Below are positions 1 to 8,350 of a DNA stretch of 64,000 nucleotides, one piece after another. How positions within the stretch are numbered: the first letter of the stretch is position 1; every line of letters begins with the position of its first letter. A model generated the notes under the pieces. That model made no database searches, had not been told where the DNA came from, and saw only the letters and a list, made by a program, of their open reading frames with translations. Both the position numbers and the translations under genes were made by a program. This stretch comes from Pseudomonas sp. PH1b (GTDB taxonomy: Bacteria > Pseudomonadota > Gammaproteobacteria > Pseudomonadales > Pseudomonadaceae): contig NZ_AYMU01000013.1 in the NCBI RefSeq assembly GCF_000633395.1, forward strand, positions 1-64,000. Reading direction: 5' to 3'.

Positions 1-27
1 GCTTTTTTCATGCACGGGCGAAACCTG

Positions 28-46
28 CAGGAGCGGGCTTGCCCGG
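28..46. repeat. Degenerate single REP-like element
   Basis: The sequence CAGGAGCGGGCTTGCCCGG resembles one half of the Pseudomonas REP hairpin found intact elsewhere in this window. It lies just beyond the stop codon of trmL. Only one arm-pair (CGGGC/GCCCG) is present, so it is a solo or degraded copy. Confidence 0.45.
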
Positions 47-58
47 GAACGCCAGGCC

Positions 59-514
59 CTACTTGAACCCCAGTTGCCGCCAGCCTTCATAGACCGCCAC
101 GGCCACGGTGTTGGACAGGTTGAGGCTGCGACAGCCTTCGCGCATCGGCAGGCGCAGGCGCTGTTCGCCCGGCAGGGCCTCCAGGACCTCAGCAGGCAGG
201 CCGCGGCTTTCCGGGCCGAACAGGAAGGCGTCGCCTTCCTTGAAGCTGGCGTCGTGGAAGGGCCGCGAGCCCTTGGTGGTGAAGGCGAACAGGCGAGGGT
301 GGCCGAGGCTTTCCAGGCAGCTGGCAAGGTCGGTGTGACGCTGCAGGGTGGCGTATTCGTGGTAGTCGAGGCCGGCGCGGCGCAGGCGCTTGTCGTCCAT
401 TTCGAAACCCAGCGGCTCGATCAAATGCAGGTGGCAGCCGCTGTTGGCGCACAGCCTGATAACGTTGCCGGTATTCGGCGGAATTTCTGGTTGAAAGAGG
501 ATGACGTGAAACAT
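59..514 (-). CDS. trmL: tRNA (cytidine(34)-2'-O)-methyltransferase TrmL
   Basis: SPOUT-class methyltransferase that 2'-O-methylates the wobble nucleotide of tRNA-Leu (CAA/UAA anticodons) with S-adenosylmethionine. The 151-residue length fits TrmL, the smallest SPOUT enzymes. Family motifs are visible: the start MFHVILFQPEIPPNTGN, motif FGPESRGLP at about residues 99-107, and the knot motif LNLSNTVAVAVYE near residues 131-143. The ATG at 514 is preceded on the minus strand by GGAG at good spacing, so I reject longer forms that read into the opposite gene. Its start codon overlaps the start codon of the plus-strand gene at 513, so each gene's ribosome-binding site lies within the other's coding sequence. 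Confidence 0.93.
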   Translation of the reverse strand: MFHVILFQPEIPPNTGNVIRLCANSGCHLHLIEPLGFEMDDKRLRRAGLDYHEYATLQRHTDLASCLESLGHPRLFAFTTKGSRPFHDASFKEGDAFLFGPESRGLPAEVLEALPGEQRLRLPMREGCRSLNLSNTVAVAVYEGWRQLGFK

Positions 515-953
515 GCACGGCTCCGAAGAGAAAGACAGGCTGCATTCTACGCCTGAAGCGTACTCGCGGCCGAAGCTAATGCTGCGGGTGTTCGGCTCCC
601 TGGCGATCGCCGGGATGATGGTGGGCCTGATGATCGGTCGCCTGACCCAGCCCGATCCCGTCGAGTTGCAGCAGGTTGAAGTCGCCCCCGATGGCCTGGT
701 GTTGTGGTTCAACCACGAGCCCAAGCTTCACGGTGAACATGTCGATGGCGCCGTAGCGTTGCTGATCGATGCCCAGGGGCATCGGCAAAACGGCCAGTTG
801 CAGGTCAATCGGAAGCAGGTGAACTGGCGAATCCGCCTGGCGGACCAGGGCCTGTTGCTGAACCTGGTGGCGGCCCGGCCGTTGCGCGGTGATTGGGGCG
901 GGGATGAGGTCGATGGGCGCTGGCGCCTGACGATCCACCTGCGGGAGGAATAA
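513..953 (+). CDS. Small membrane-anchored hypothetical protein
   Basis: A 146-residue protein I do not recognise. One hydrophobic segment at about residues 23-42 (from MLRVFGSLAIAGMMVGLMIG) suggests an inner-membrane anchor or signal anchor. The remainder is soluble and beta-rich in appearance (VEVAPDGLVLWFN, KQVNWRIRLADQGLLLNLV), probably periplasmic. AAAGAGG at 494-500 precedes ATG 513. An in-frame ATG at 579 would place the hydrophobic segment at the N-terminus and is a credible alternative start. The TAA stop at 951-953 is the first three bases of the adjacent 80-bp tandem repeat. Function unknown. Confidence 0.65.
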   Translation: MHGSEEKDRLHSTPEAYSRPKLMLRVFGSLAIAGMMVGLMIGRLTQPDPVELQQVEVAPDGLVLWFNHEPKLHGEHVDGAVALLIDAQGHRQNGQLQVNRKQVNWRIRLADQGLLLNLVAARPLRGDWGGDEVDGRWRLTIHLREE

Positions 954-1480
954 AGAGGGAATCCCCGGCCTGCCTGTACCGAGGTTCCCGAAAGCCTGGC
1001 CCGTCGCTGTGGGCGAGATGGGCCGGGTGTTAAAGAGGGAATCCCCAGCCTGCCTGTACTGAGGTTCCCGAAAGCGTGGCCCGTCGCTGTGAGCGGGATG
1101 GGCCGGGTGTTAAAGAGGGAATCCCCGGCCTGCCTGTACCGAGGTTCCCGAAAGCGTGGCCCGTCGCTGTGGGCGGGATGGGCCGGGTGTTAAAGAGGGA
1201 ATCCCCAGCCTGCCTGTACTGAGGTTCCCGAAACGCTGGGCCCGTCGCTGTGAGCGGGATGGGCCGGGTGTTAAAGAGGGAATCCCCGGCCTGCCTGTAC
1301 CGAGGTTCCCGAAAGCGTGGCCCGTCGCTGTGAGCGGGATGGGCCGGGTGTTAAAGAGGGAATCCCCAGCCTGCCTGTACTGAGGTTCCCGAAACGCTGG
1401 GCTCGGCCCACGGTGCGTGCCGAACCCGGTATTAAAGCGGGGAGTCCCCGGCCTGCCTGTACCAAGGTCCCCGAAACTGG
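951..1480. repeat. Tandem array of ~6.6 copies of an 80-bp unit
   Basis: Units start at 951, 1031, 1111, 1191, 1272, 1352 and 1433 (periods 80, 80, 80, 81, 80, 81). Each opens TAAAGAGGGAATCCCC and most end GATGGGCCGGGTGT. Odd units read CCGGCCTGCCTGTACCGAGG and even units read CCAGCCTGCCTGTACTGAGG, so the array behaves as a repeated 160-bp dimer. The second half of unit 6 and all of unit 7 are diverged. Each unit has a partial dyad (CCCGTCGCT / AGCGGG). Open frames crossing the array are artefacts of the period and look nothing like the local genes. This fills most of the gene-free stretch 954-1792; the rest holds a terminator and a REPIN. Confidence 0.9.
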
Positions 1481-1553
1481 GTAGTGAGAGGGTTATTGCA
1501 GGGGGCGTGCCAATTTTGCCGGGGGCGGGTTCAACTGCCTGGATAAACAGCAC

Positions 1554-1577
1554 AAAGCCCCGTATTCCGGGGCTTTT
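1554..1577. terminator. Rho-independent terminator, possibly bidirectional
   Basis: AAAGCCCCGTATTCCGGGGC followed by TTTT forms a perfect AAAGCCCC/GGGGCTTT stem with a short loop. It lies about 215 bases beyond the ntrC stop on the minus strand and 600 bases beyond the small membrane protein gene on the plus strand, so it could end transcripts from either side. Confidence 0.7.
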
Positions 1578-1694
1578 GCGTTTTCGAAGGAGAGGTTTTC
1601 AGATGTGGAACCCAGGTTTTGCCTGTGCCCGATTGCGCTGCGTTGCGCCTTCTGGCAGTGCATGCAACCCATCCTGGTGCACGCTGGACCTTGT

Positions 1695-1777
1695 TGTAGG
1701 AGCCGGCTTGCCGGCGAAAGCGCTTGTCAGCGCGTTGCAAGGGGCAAGGGCCTCTTCGCTGGCAAGCCAGCTCCTAC
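1695..1777. repeat. REPIN (two inverted REP elements)
   Basis: Left arm TGTAGGAGCCGGCTTGCCGG and right arm CTGGCAAGCCAGCTCCTACG face each other across about 40 bases, the usual REPIN arrangement in fluorescent pseudomonads. It sits just beyond the end of ntrC. Confidence 0.88.
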
Positions 1778-1792
1778 GCAGGGGGGAAGGCT

Positions 1793-3225
<1,433 letters not shown>

Positions 3226-3229
<4 letters not shown>

Positions 3230-4311
3230 GTCGATGGGGCTCCTTGTTCCAGTGGCAGAAAGATCGAGAAGGTGGTGTGGCCGGGATGGCTGTCACATTC
3301 GATCAGGCCCTGGTGCTGGCTGATGATGTTCTGGGTAATGGCCAGGCCCAGCCCGGTACCGTCCGGACGGCCACTGACCATGGGGAAGAAGAGCGTGTCC
3401 TGCAGCTCGGCGGGTATCCCCGGGCCGTTGTCGATGATCTCGATCTTGGTCACCAGGCGATGGCGCACATGGCCGATGGTGAACTGGCGCATGGTGCGGC
3501 TGCGCAGGGTGATGCGCCCCAGGCGCAGTCCATTCTGGCTGCTGATGGCCTGCATCGCGTTGCGCACGATGTTGAGCACCGCCTGGATCATCTGCTCGCG
3601 GTCGATCAGTACGTCGGGAATGCTCGGGTCGTAGTCCCGGACCAGGGTGATGCAGCCCTGGCTTTCGGCCTCCACCAGGCTGCTGACCCGCTCCAGCACT
3701 TCATGGATGTTGGTCAGCGCCAGGGACGGCAGCTTGTTCGAGCCGAGCATGCGATCCACCAGATTGCGCAGGCGGTCGGCCTCTTCGATGATGACGTTGG
3801 TGTAGTCCTTGAGGCTTTCCTCGGGCAGTTCCCGGGCCAGCAGTTGCGCGGCGCCGCGAATCCCGCCCAGGGGATTCTTGATCTCGTGGGCCAGGCCGCG
3901 CACCAGCATCTTGCTGGTTTCCTGCTTGGACAGCTGGGCCTCCTCCTTGGTGATCCGCAGCAGGCGGTCTCGGGGGTGCACTTCCAGCAGCAGCAAGGTG
4001 GCGCCATTGCTGAGGATTGGCGTCACTGCATAGTCGACGGTCAGGGTCTGGCCGGTCAGGGCGGTGAGCATCGCCTCGCGCTTGGTGAAGGGGTGCGCCT
4101 GTTCCACGGCCTGGCGCAGGGAGCTCAGGGCTTCGGCCGATTCGGTGAACAGTTCGCTGATGAATTGCCCATGGCTGCGTTGGCCACTGATGGCCAGGAG
4201 CATTTCCGCCGCCGGGTTCATGTACTCAAGGCGCAGGTCGGCGTTGAGCAGGATGGTGGCGGTGGTCAGGTTGTCCAGAAGCAGACGGTGCAGTGGATCG
4301 CTGATGGTCAT
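3226..4311 (-). CDS. ntrB: Nitrogen regulation sensor histidine kinase NtrB
   Basis: Cytoplasmic kinase/phosphatase that phosphorylates NtrC under nitrogen limitation under the control of PII. It has 361 residues: an N-terminal PAS domain (about 10-115), an H-box GLAHEIKNPLGG with the phospho-acceptor His at about 142, and an HATPase domain with DNGPGIP and GTGLGLAI motifs. I start at ATG 4311 (MTISDPLHRLLLDN), preceded by AAAGAGGTC on the minus strand. A longer frame reading upstream to 4548 has no family resemblance. There are no membrane segments, as expected for NtrB. Confidence 0.95.
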
Positions 4312-4682
4312 GGGTAGACGTTGACCTCTTTTGAAGCAAGACGATTCAGGGCCGGCCCCGAAATGCGCGCACGGGTTAAGCGCTGATGTGGAGAAAATGC
4401 AAAAACCAAACCAAGGCTCCGAAAAGAAGCGTTCGAGCCTTGAAACAGGCGTTTCAAGCCCAATTGCGTGGCGCTTTGCCAGCTCTGGCGGGTATTTTCG
4501 AACCAAAATGGGCTGGCAATGGTTCCGGGGCGCATGGTGTTGCACCAATATAGTGCATGATTCCCCAAGGTGCTCGCCGGGTGCGCAGCAGCAGCGGAAT
4601 CAACGCCCGTTTTTCAGCGGTGGCTGACGGGGAGCGGGTTTAGAGTGTTCGGACTCGATGTTTCAGGATTCAGGATGGAGCC
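4312..4682. other. Divergent ntrB/ada intergenic region
   Basis: This 371-base gene-free stretch must hold the promoters of both ntrB (minus) and ada (plus). Besides the NtrC-like dyad at 4541-4557 I see no clear -35/-10 or sigma-54 elements. A GG-N11-GC match on the minus strand near 4464-4480 has the wrong spacing for sigma-54. Confidence 0.6.
4541..4557. promoter_or_regulatory. Candidate NtrC-binding dyad upstream of ntrB
   Basis: TGCACCAATATAGTGCA matches the NtrC operator pattern TGCACC-N5-GGTGCA with one mismatch in the right half. It lies 230 bases upstream of the ntrB start and 126 bases upstream of ada. Autoregulation of ntrBC by NtrC is established in enterobacteria; here it is inferred from sequence only. 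Confidence 0.5.
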
Positions 4683-5777
4683 ATGGAAAACGCCACTTTG
4701 CTGTTCCAGCTTCCCGACGACGACACGCTGTACCAGGCGCTGCTGGAGCGTGATCCGGCCTATGAGGGCTTTGCCTACGTCGGGGTGAAAAGCACCGGTG
4801 TGTTCTGCCGCCTGACCTGTGCGGCGCGCAAGCCCAAGCGTCAGAACAGTGTGTTTTTCAGCTCCATCAAGGGCTGCCTCGAAGCGGGTTTCCGTGCTTG
4901 CCTGCGCTGTCGCCCCCTGGAGCGGGCCGGGGCCCAGGAGCCCTGGGTCAAGACCCTGCTCGACGCCCTGGAGCATGACGCCGAGCGCCGTTGGTACGAG
5001 GGCGACCTGATCCGCCTGGGGCTGGACCCCTCCACCGTGCGGCGGGCGTTCAAGCGTTACTTCGGGGTGACCTTCCTGGAAATGGCCCGCCTGCGCCGCA
5101 TGGGCCAGGGCATGCAGCAGTTGGCTTCGGGGGAGCCGGTGATCGAGGCGCAGCTCAGTGCCGGCTTTGATTCCGACAGCGGCTTTCGCCGGGCCTTCAC
5201 GCGCCTTGCCGGCCAGCCGCCATCAAACCTGCGGGGGCGCGAGCTGCTCAAGGTGGATTGGCTGCAGACCCCGATCGGCGTGATGCTGGCGGTGGCCGAC
5301 GCTCAGGTTTTGCATCTGCTGGAGTTCTTCGATCGTCCGGCCCTGGCCGCCGAGTTGCAGAGCCTGCAGAAAAACAGCGGTTCGAGCATCGGCTTCGGAC
5401 GCTTTGCCCCCATCGATCAGATCGAGGCGCAATTGCAGCGCTACTTTGCCGGGGAGTCTGGAGACTTCACGACGCCCCTGGCGATGAACGCCTCGCCTTT
5501 CACCCGCACGGTCTGGCAGGCATTGCGGGCGATCCCCCTGGGCAGCACCTGCAGTTATGCCGAGGTGGCGAGCCGGATCGGCTCGCCCTCAGCGATACGT
5601 GCGGTGGCCCGGGCCAATGGGGCCAACCCGATCGCCATCGTGGTGGCCTGCCACCGGGTGATTGGCAGCGACGGCTCCCTCACCGGCTATGGCGGTGGCC
5701 TGTGGCGCAAGCGCTGGCTGCTGGAGCACGAGCGCCGGATGCGCCTTTCCCAGGGAGAGTCAGCGAGCGGCTTGTAG
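4683..5777 (+). CDS. ada: Bifunctional methylphosphotriester sensor / O6-methylguanine-DNA methyltransferase Ada
   Basis: Adaptive-response protein of 364 residues with three modules. An N-terminal zinc/phosphotriester domain (about 10-85) has the cysteines in GVFCRLTCAARKPK and ACLRCRP. An AraC-type DNA-binding domain follows (about 95-185, LDPSTVRRAFKRYFG and GFDSDSGFRRAFTR). The C-terminal methyltransferase has the acceptor motif VVACHRVIG and GYGGGLWRKRWLL. GGAG lies seven bases before ATG 4683. Its 3' end overlaps the convergent transporter gene by 18 bases. Confidence 0.95.
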   Translation: MENATLLFQLPDDDTLYQALLERDPAYEGFAYVGVKSTGVFCRLTCAARKPKRQNSVFFSSIKGCLEAGFRACLRCRPLERAGAQEPWVKTLLDALEHDAERRWYEGDLIRLGLDPSTVRRAFKRYFGVTFLEMARLRRMGQGMQQLASGEPVIEAQLSAGFDSDSGFRRAFTRLAGQPPSNLRGRELLKVDWLQTPIGVMLAVADAQVLHLLEFFDRPALAAELQSLQKNSGSSIGFGRFAPIDQIEAQLQRYFAGESGDFTTPLAMNASPFTRTVWQALRAIPLGSTCSYAEVASRIGSPSAIRAVARANGANPIAIVVACHRVIGSDGSLTGYGGGLWRKRWLLEHERRMRLSQGESASGL

Positions 5778-7184
5778 CTGGTTCAGGCAAGTGCCTGCGG
5801 CCGGTTCCGTCGGGGCGTCGGCAGCGTGCTGAGGGGGCACCTGCCCGGCCTGCCGGGCCAGCTCATCGGCATCCGCCTGCTCCGCTGTGGACAGCTCGGA
5901 GGCGTTGTGGCCGATGCGCTTGAGCAGCAACAGCATGCACACCAGCGAGACCAGGGTGTAGCAGGCCGAGGCGATGGCCACGCCGACGATGCTGCCGGTG
6001 CTGTTGAGGATGCTCTGGGCCAGCACCGGGGTGGCGCCCCCCACCAGCAGTGAGCACAGCTGGTAGGAGATCGACAGCCCGCTGTAGCGCACCCGGGTCG
6101 GGAAGGCCCGGGCCAGGATACCGCCCACCGCCCCGTAGAACATCGAGTGCGGCACCGTGGCCAGGCACATGCCGAGCACGGCAATCCAGTAGGTGCCGGT
6201 CTCCACGGCGAAGAACATCATCGGCATCAGCAGCAACTCTGGCACCACCATCAGCACCATCGCCTTGCGCATGTCGATTCGCGATACCAGTACTGCGCCC
6301 AGGGGCTGGGTGATGAACTGCACCACCAGGGCGATGACGATCACGCTGAGGAAGCTGCCCTGGCTGTAGCCCAGTTCCTTGGTGGCCCAGGACAGGGCGA
6401 AGGTGCTCTTGAAGTAGGTGACATGGATGATCGGCAGCACCCCGGCGCCCAGCAGCACGATGCGCCAGTGGCTGCGCAGGACTTCGAGAATCGGCAGTTT
6501 GACGGTCTTTTTCTGCTCGATCAGGCGCTTCATGTCATCGGACTCCTCGAGCTTGAGGCGGATGATCATGCCGACGATCACCAGCACCGCCGAGAGCAGG
6601 AACGGAATGCGCCAGCCCCAGAGCAGGAAGTCCGGCGCTGGCAGGGCGCTGAGGCCGAAGAACACCAGGGTCGCCAGCAGGTTGCCGGCCGGAGAGCCTT
6701 GCTGGGCGAAGGCGGCATAGAGGATGCCCTTGCCCTTGGGCGCGCTTTCGCTGGCGATCAGGATTGCCCCGCCCCATTCGCCACCCACGGCGATGCCCTG
6801 GATGATTCGCAGTGTCACCAGGGCGATCGGCGCCCAGATGCCGATCTGCAGGTAGCCGGGCAGCAGGCCGATGCAGGTGGTGGCCACGCCCATCATGATC
6901 AGGGTGATCACCAGGGTGGTCTTGCGGCCGATCTTGTCGCCCATGTGGCCGAAGATGATGCCGCCGATGGGGCGGGCGATGAAGCCGGCCCACAAGGTCA
7001 GGAAAGACAGCAGGGTGGCGGTGCCCGGGGGCAGGTCGGCGGGGAAGAACACCTTGCCGAACACCAGGGCGGCGGCGATCCCGTAGGCGTAGAAGTCGTA
7101 CCACTCGATGGTGGTGCCGATGAACGAGGCAACGCCCGCCTTGCGGGCTTTCTTGTGGGCGGCAGCTTCCAGGGCGGCGGTCAT
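5760..7184 (-). CDS. MHS-family MFS metabolite:H+ symporter
   Basis: Inner-membrane transporter of 474 residues with about 12 transmembrane segments. Features typical of the metabolite:H+ symporter (ShiA/ProP-like) branch are GTTIEWYDFYAYG near the N-terminus, GHMGDKIGRKTTL between helices 2 and 3, and RIIQGIAVGGEWGGA in helix 4. The ATG at 7184 is chosen because AGGAG lies seven bases upstream. The substrate cannot be read from sequence. Location next to a LysR regulator, an acyl-CoA dehydrogenase and a CoA-transferase suggests uptake of an organic acid whose CoA thioester is processed by that pair. The C-terminal tail (about 50 residues) is hydrophilic and Ala/Gln-rich. Confidence 0.88.
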   Translation of the reverse strand: MTAALEAAAHKKARKAGVASFIGTTIEWYDFYAYGIAAALVFGKVFFPADLPPGTATLLSFLTLWAGFIARPIGGIIFGHMGDKIGRKTTLVITLIMMGVATTCIGLLPGYLQIGIWAPIALVTLRIIQGIAVGGEWGGAILIASESAPKGKGILYAAFAQQGSPAGNLLATLVFFGLSALPAPDFLLWGWRIPFLLSAVLVIVGMIIRLKLEESDDMKRLIEQKKTVKLPILEVLRSHWRIVLLGAGVLPIIHVTYFKSTFALSWATKELGYSQGSFLSVIVIALVVQFITQPLGAVLVSRIDMRKAMVLMVVPELLLMPMMFFAVETGTYWIAVLGMCLATVPHSMFYGAVGGILARAFPTRVRYSGLSISYQLCSLLVGGATPVLAQSILNSTGSIVGVAIASACYTLVSLVCMLLLLKRIGHNASELSTAEQADADELARQAGQVPPQHAADAPTEPAAGTCLNQLQAAR

Positions 7185-7309
7185 GTTCAACTCCTGCTTG
7201 TTATTTTTATAGGCACCGGCGGCGGGCGCATGGACCTCATGCACGGTCCGACCGCTGGCAGCCTATACAGGCGGGAATCGAAAAATATAATGATTAAATC
7301 TTATGGTTT

Positions 7310-7327
7310 GATACGTGATTTCGTATC
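7310..7327. promoter_or_regulatory. Inverted repeat upstream of the MHS transporter
   Basis: GATACG-TGATTT-CGTATC is a perfect 6-bp inverted repeat between the lysR stop and the transporter start. It is a plausible operator, perhaps for the adjacent LysR protein, but differs from the stronger dyad at 8254-8278 (CTACGATA). Confidence 0.35.
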
Positions 7328-7339
7328 GCCAGGCGAGGC

Positions 7340-8239
7340 TCAAGGCCCCGTGGTTACGGGTGGCAGCAGGGACTTGAGCGTGCCGAGGAAATTCTCGGCG
7401 GCGGCCGATGGCTTGGCCTCCAGGCGAATCGCCAGGATCTGCGAAGGCGCGCCCGGGCCTTCGATCTCGCAGTAGCGCACCCCCGGCTGGCCGATCATCG
7501 CCAGGGTCTGGGGCACCAGCGCCACCCCCATCTCATGGGTGACCATTGCCACCACGGTTTGCCAGAGCCGGGTTTCGTGACGGATGCGCGGGCTGAAACC
7601 GGCCGCTACGCAGCGGGCGATGATCAGGTCGTGATAGTGCGGCGAGACTTCCCGGGGAAACAGGATGAAGTCGTCGTTGGCCAGTTGTGCCAGGTCGATG
7701 CGCGACACCTGGGCCAGTCGGTGCCCCAGGGGCAGGCAGCACAGAAAGGGTTCGGCCAGCAGCGTTTCGCTGTGAATGCCGGCGGCAAAGGTGCCGCCAT
7801 GCACGAAGCCGAGATCGATCTGGCCGCGCTGCAGGGCCTGGGCCTGGTCGGCGCTGTTCATTTCCATCAATACGATCTCGGTGTCCGGGTGGTCGCGTTC
7901 GAAGGCCTTGACCGCCTGGGGCAGCCCGCGGTGCAGGATCGAGTTGACGAAGCCCAGGCTCAGGCGTCCGGCAAAACCCTCGGCCGAGCGCTGGGTCAGG
8001 CGTCGTGCCTGCTCGGCCCGCAGCAACAGGTAGCGCGCCTCCTCCAGCAACACCTGGCCGGCATTGGTCAGGCTCACGGACTTGTTGTTGCGGTTGAGCA
8101 ACTGGATATCCAGCTGCCCTTCGAGTTTCTTGATGTCGAAGCTCAGTGCCGGTTGCGAGATGCACAGGCGGCTGGCGGCACGCCCGAAGTGCAGCTCTTC
8201 GGCCACCGCGACGAAGTAGCGCAGTTGTTTGAGGTCCAT
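7340..8239 (-). CDS. LysR-family transcriptional regulator
   Basis: 299 residues. A winged helix-turn-helix spans residues 1-60 (MDLKQLRYFVAVAEELHFGRAASRLCISQPALS), followed by the periplasmic-binding-protein-like effector domain. It is transcribed in the same direction as the downstream transporter and divergently from the acyl-CoA dehydrogenase, the classical LysR arrangement. The divergent region carries a clean dyad at 8254-8278. It is inferred to control both the transporter and the dehydrogenase/CoA-transferase pair. The effector is unknown. Confidence 0.9.
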   Translation of the reverse strand: MDLKQLRYFVAVAEELHFGRAASRLCISQPALSFDIKKLEGQLDIQLLNRNNKSVSLTNAGQVLLEEARYLLLRAEQARRLTQRSAEGFAGRLSLGFVNSILHRGLPQAVKAFERDHPDTEIVLMEMNSADQAQALQRGQIDLGFVHGGTFAAGIHSETLLAEPFLCCLPLGHRLAQVSRIDLAQLANDDFILFPREVSPHYHDLIIARCVAAGFSPRIRHETRLWQTVVAMVTHEMGVALVPQTLAMIGQPGVRYCEIEGPGAPSQILAIRLEAKPSAAAENFLGTLKSLLPPVTTGP

Positions 8240-8253
8240 GGCGATCCCGGCTT

Positions 8254-8278
8254 CTACGATATTGTTTTCTTATCGTAG
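8254..8278. promoter_or_regulatory. LysR-type operator dyad
   Basis: CTACGATA-N9-TATCGTAG is a perfect 8-bp inverted repeat of the T-N11-A class, centred between lysR (start 8239) and the acyl-CoA dehydrogenase (start 8351). The position fits an autoregulatory and activation site for the adjacent LysR protein. Confidence 0.6.
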
Positions 8279-8350
8279 TTGATGAATTTTGTATTAGATA
8301 CTTATCGATGGCGGCTCTAGTCTCGGCCTACAAAAATCAGGAGACGCGCC

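Noticed and set aside
951-1480. Possible CRISPR array
   Set aside because: Whole 80-bp units are repeated with no unique spacers, and no cas genes are nearby.
1110-1553. Open frames on both strands across the 80-bp repeats
   Set aside because: They arise because the period keeps frames open. The predicted peptides are Pro/Gly/Arg-rich, lack ribosome-binding sites and change with copy number.
4464-4480. Sigma-54 promoter for ntrB on the minus strand (TGGCAAAGCGCCACGC)
   Set aside because: GG and GC are separated by 11 rather than 10 bases and the -12 element is poor.
4312-4548. N-terminal extension of NtrB
   Set aside because: The extension has no kinase-family similarity and would cover the promoter and the NtrC-like site; ATG 4311 gives the standard protein.
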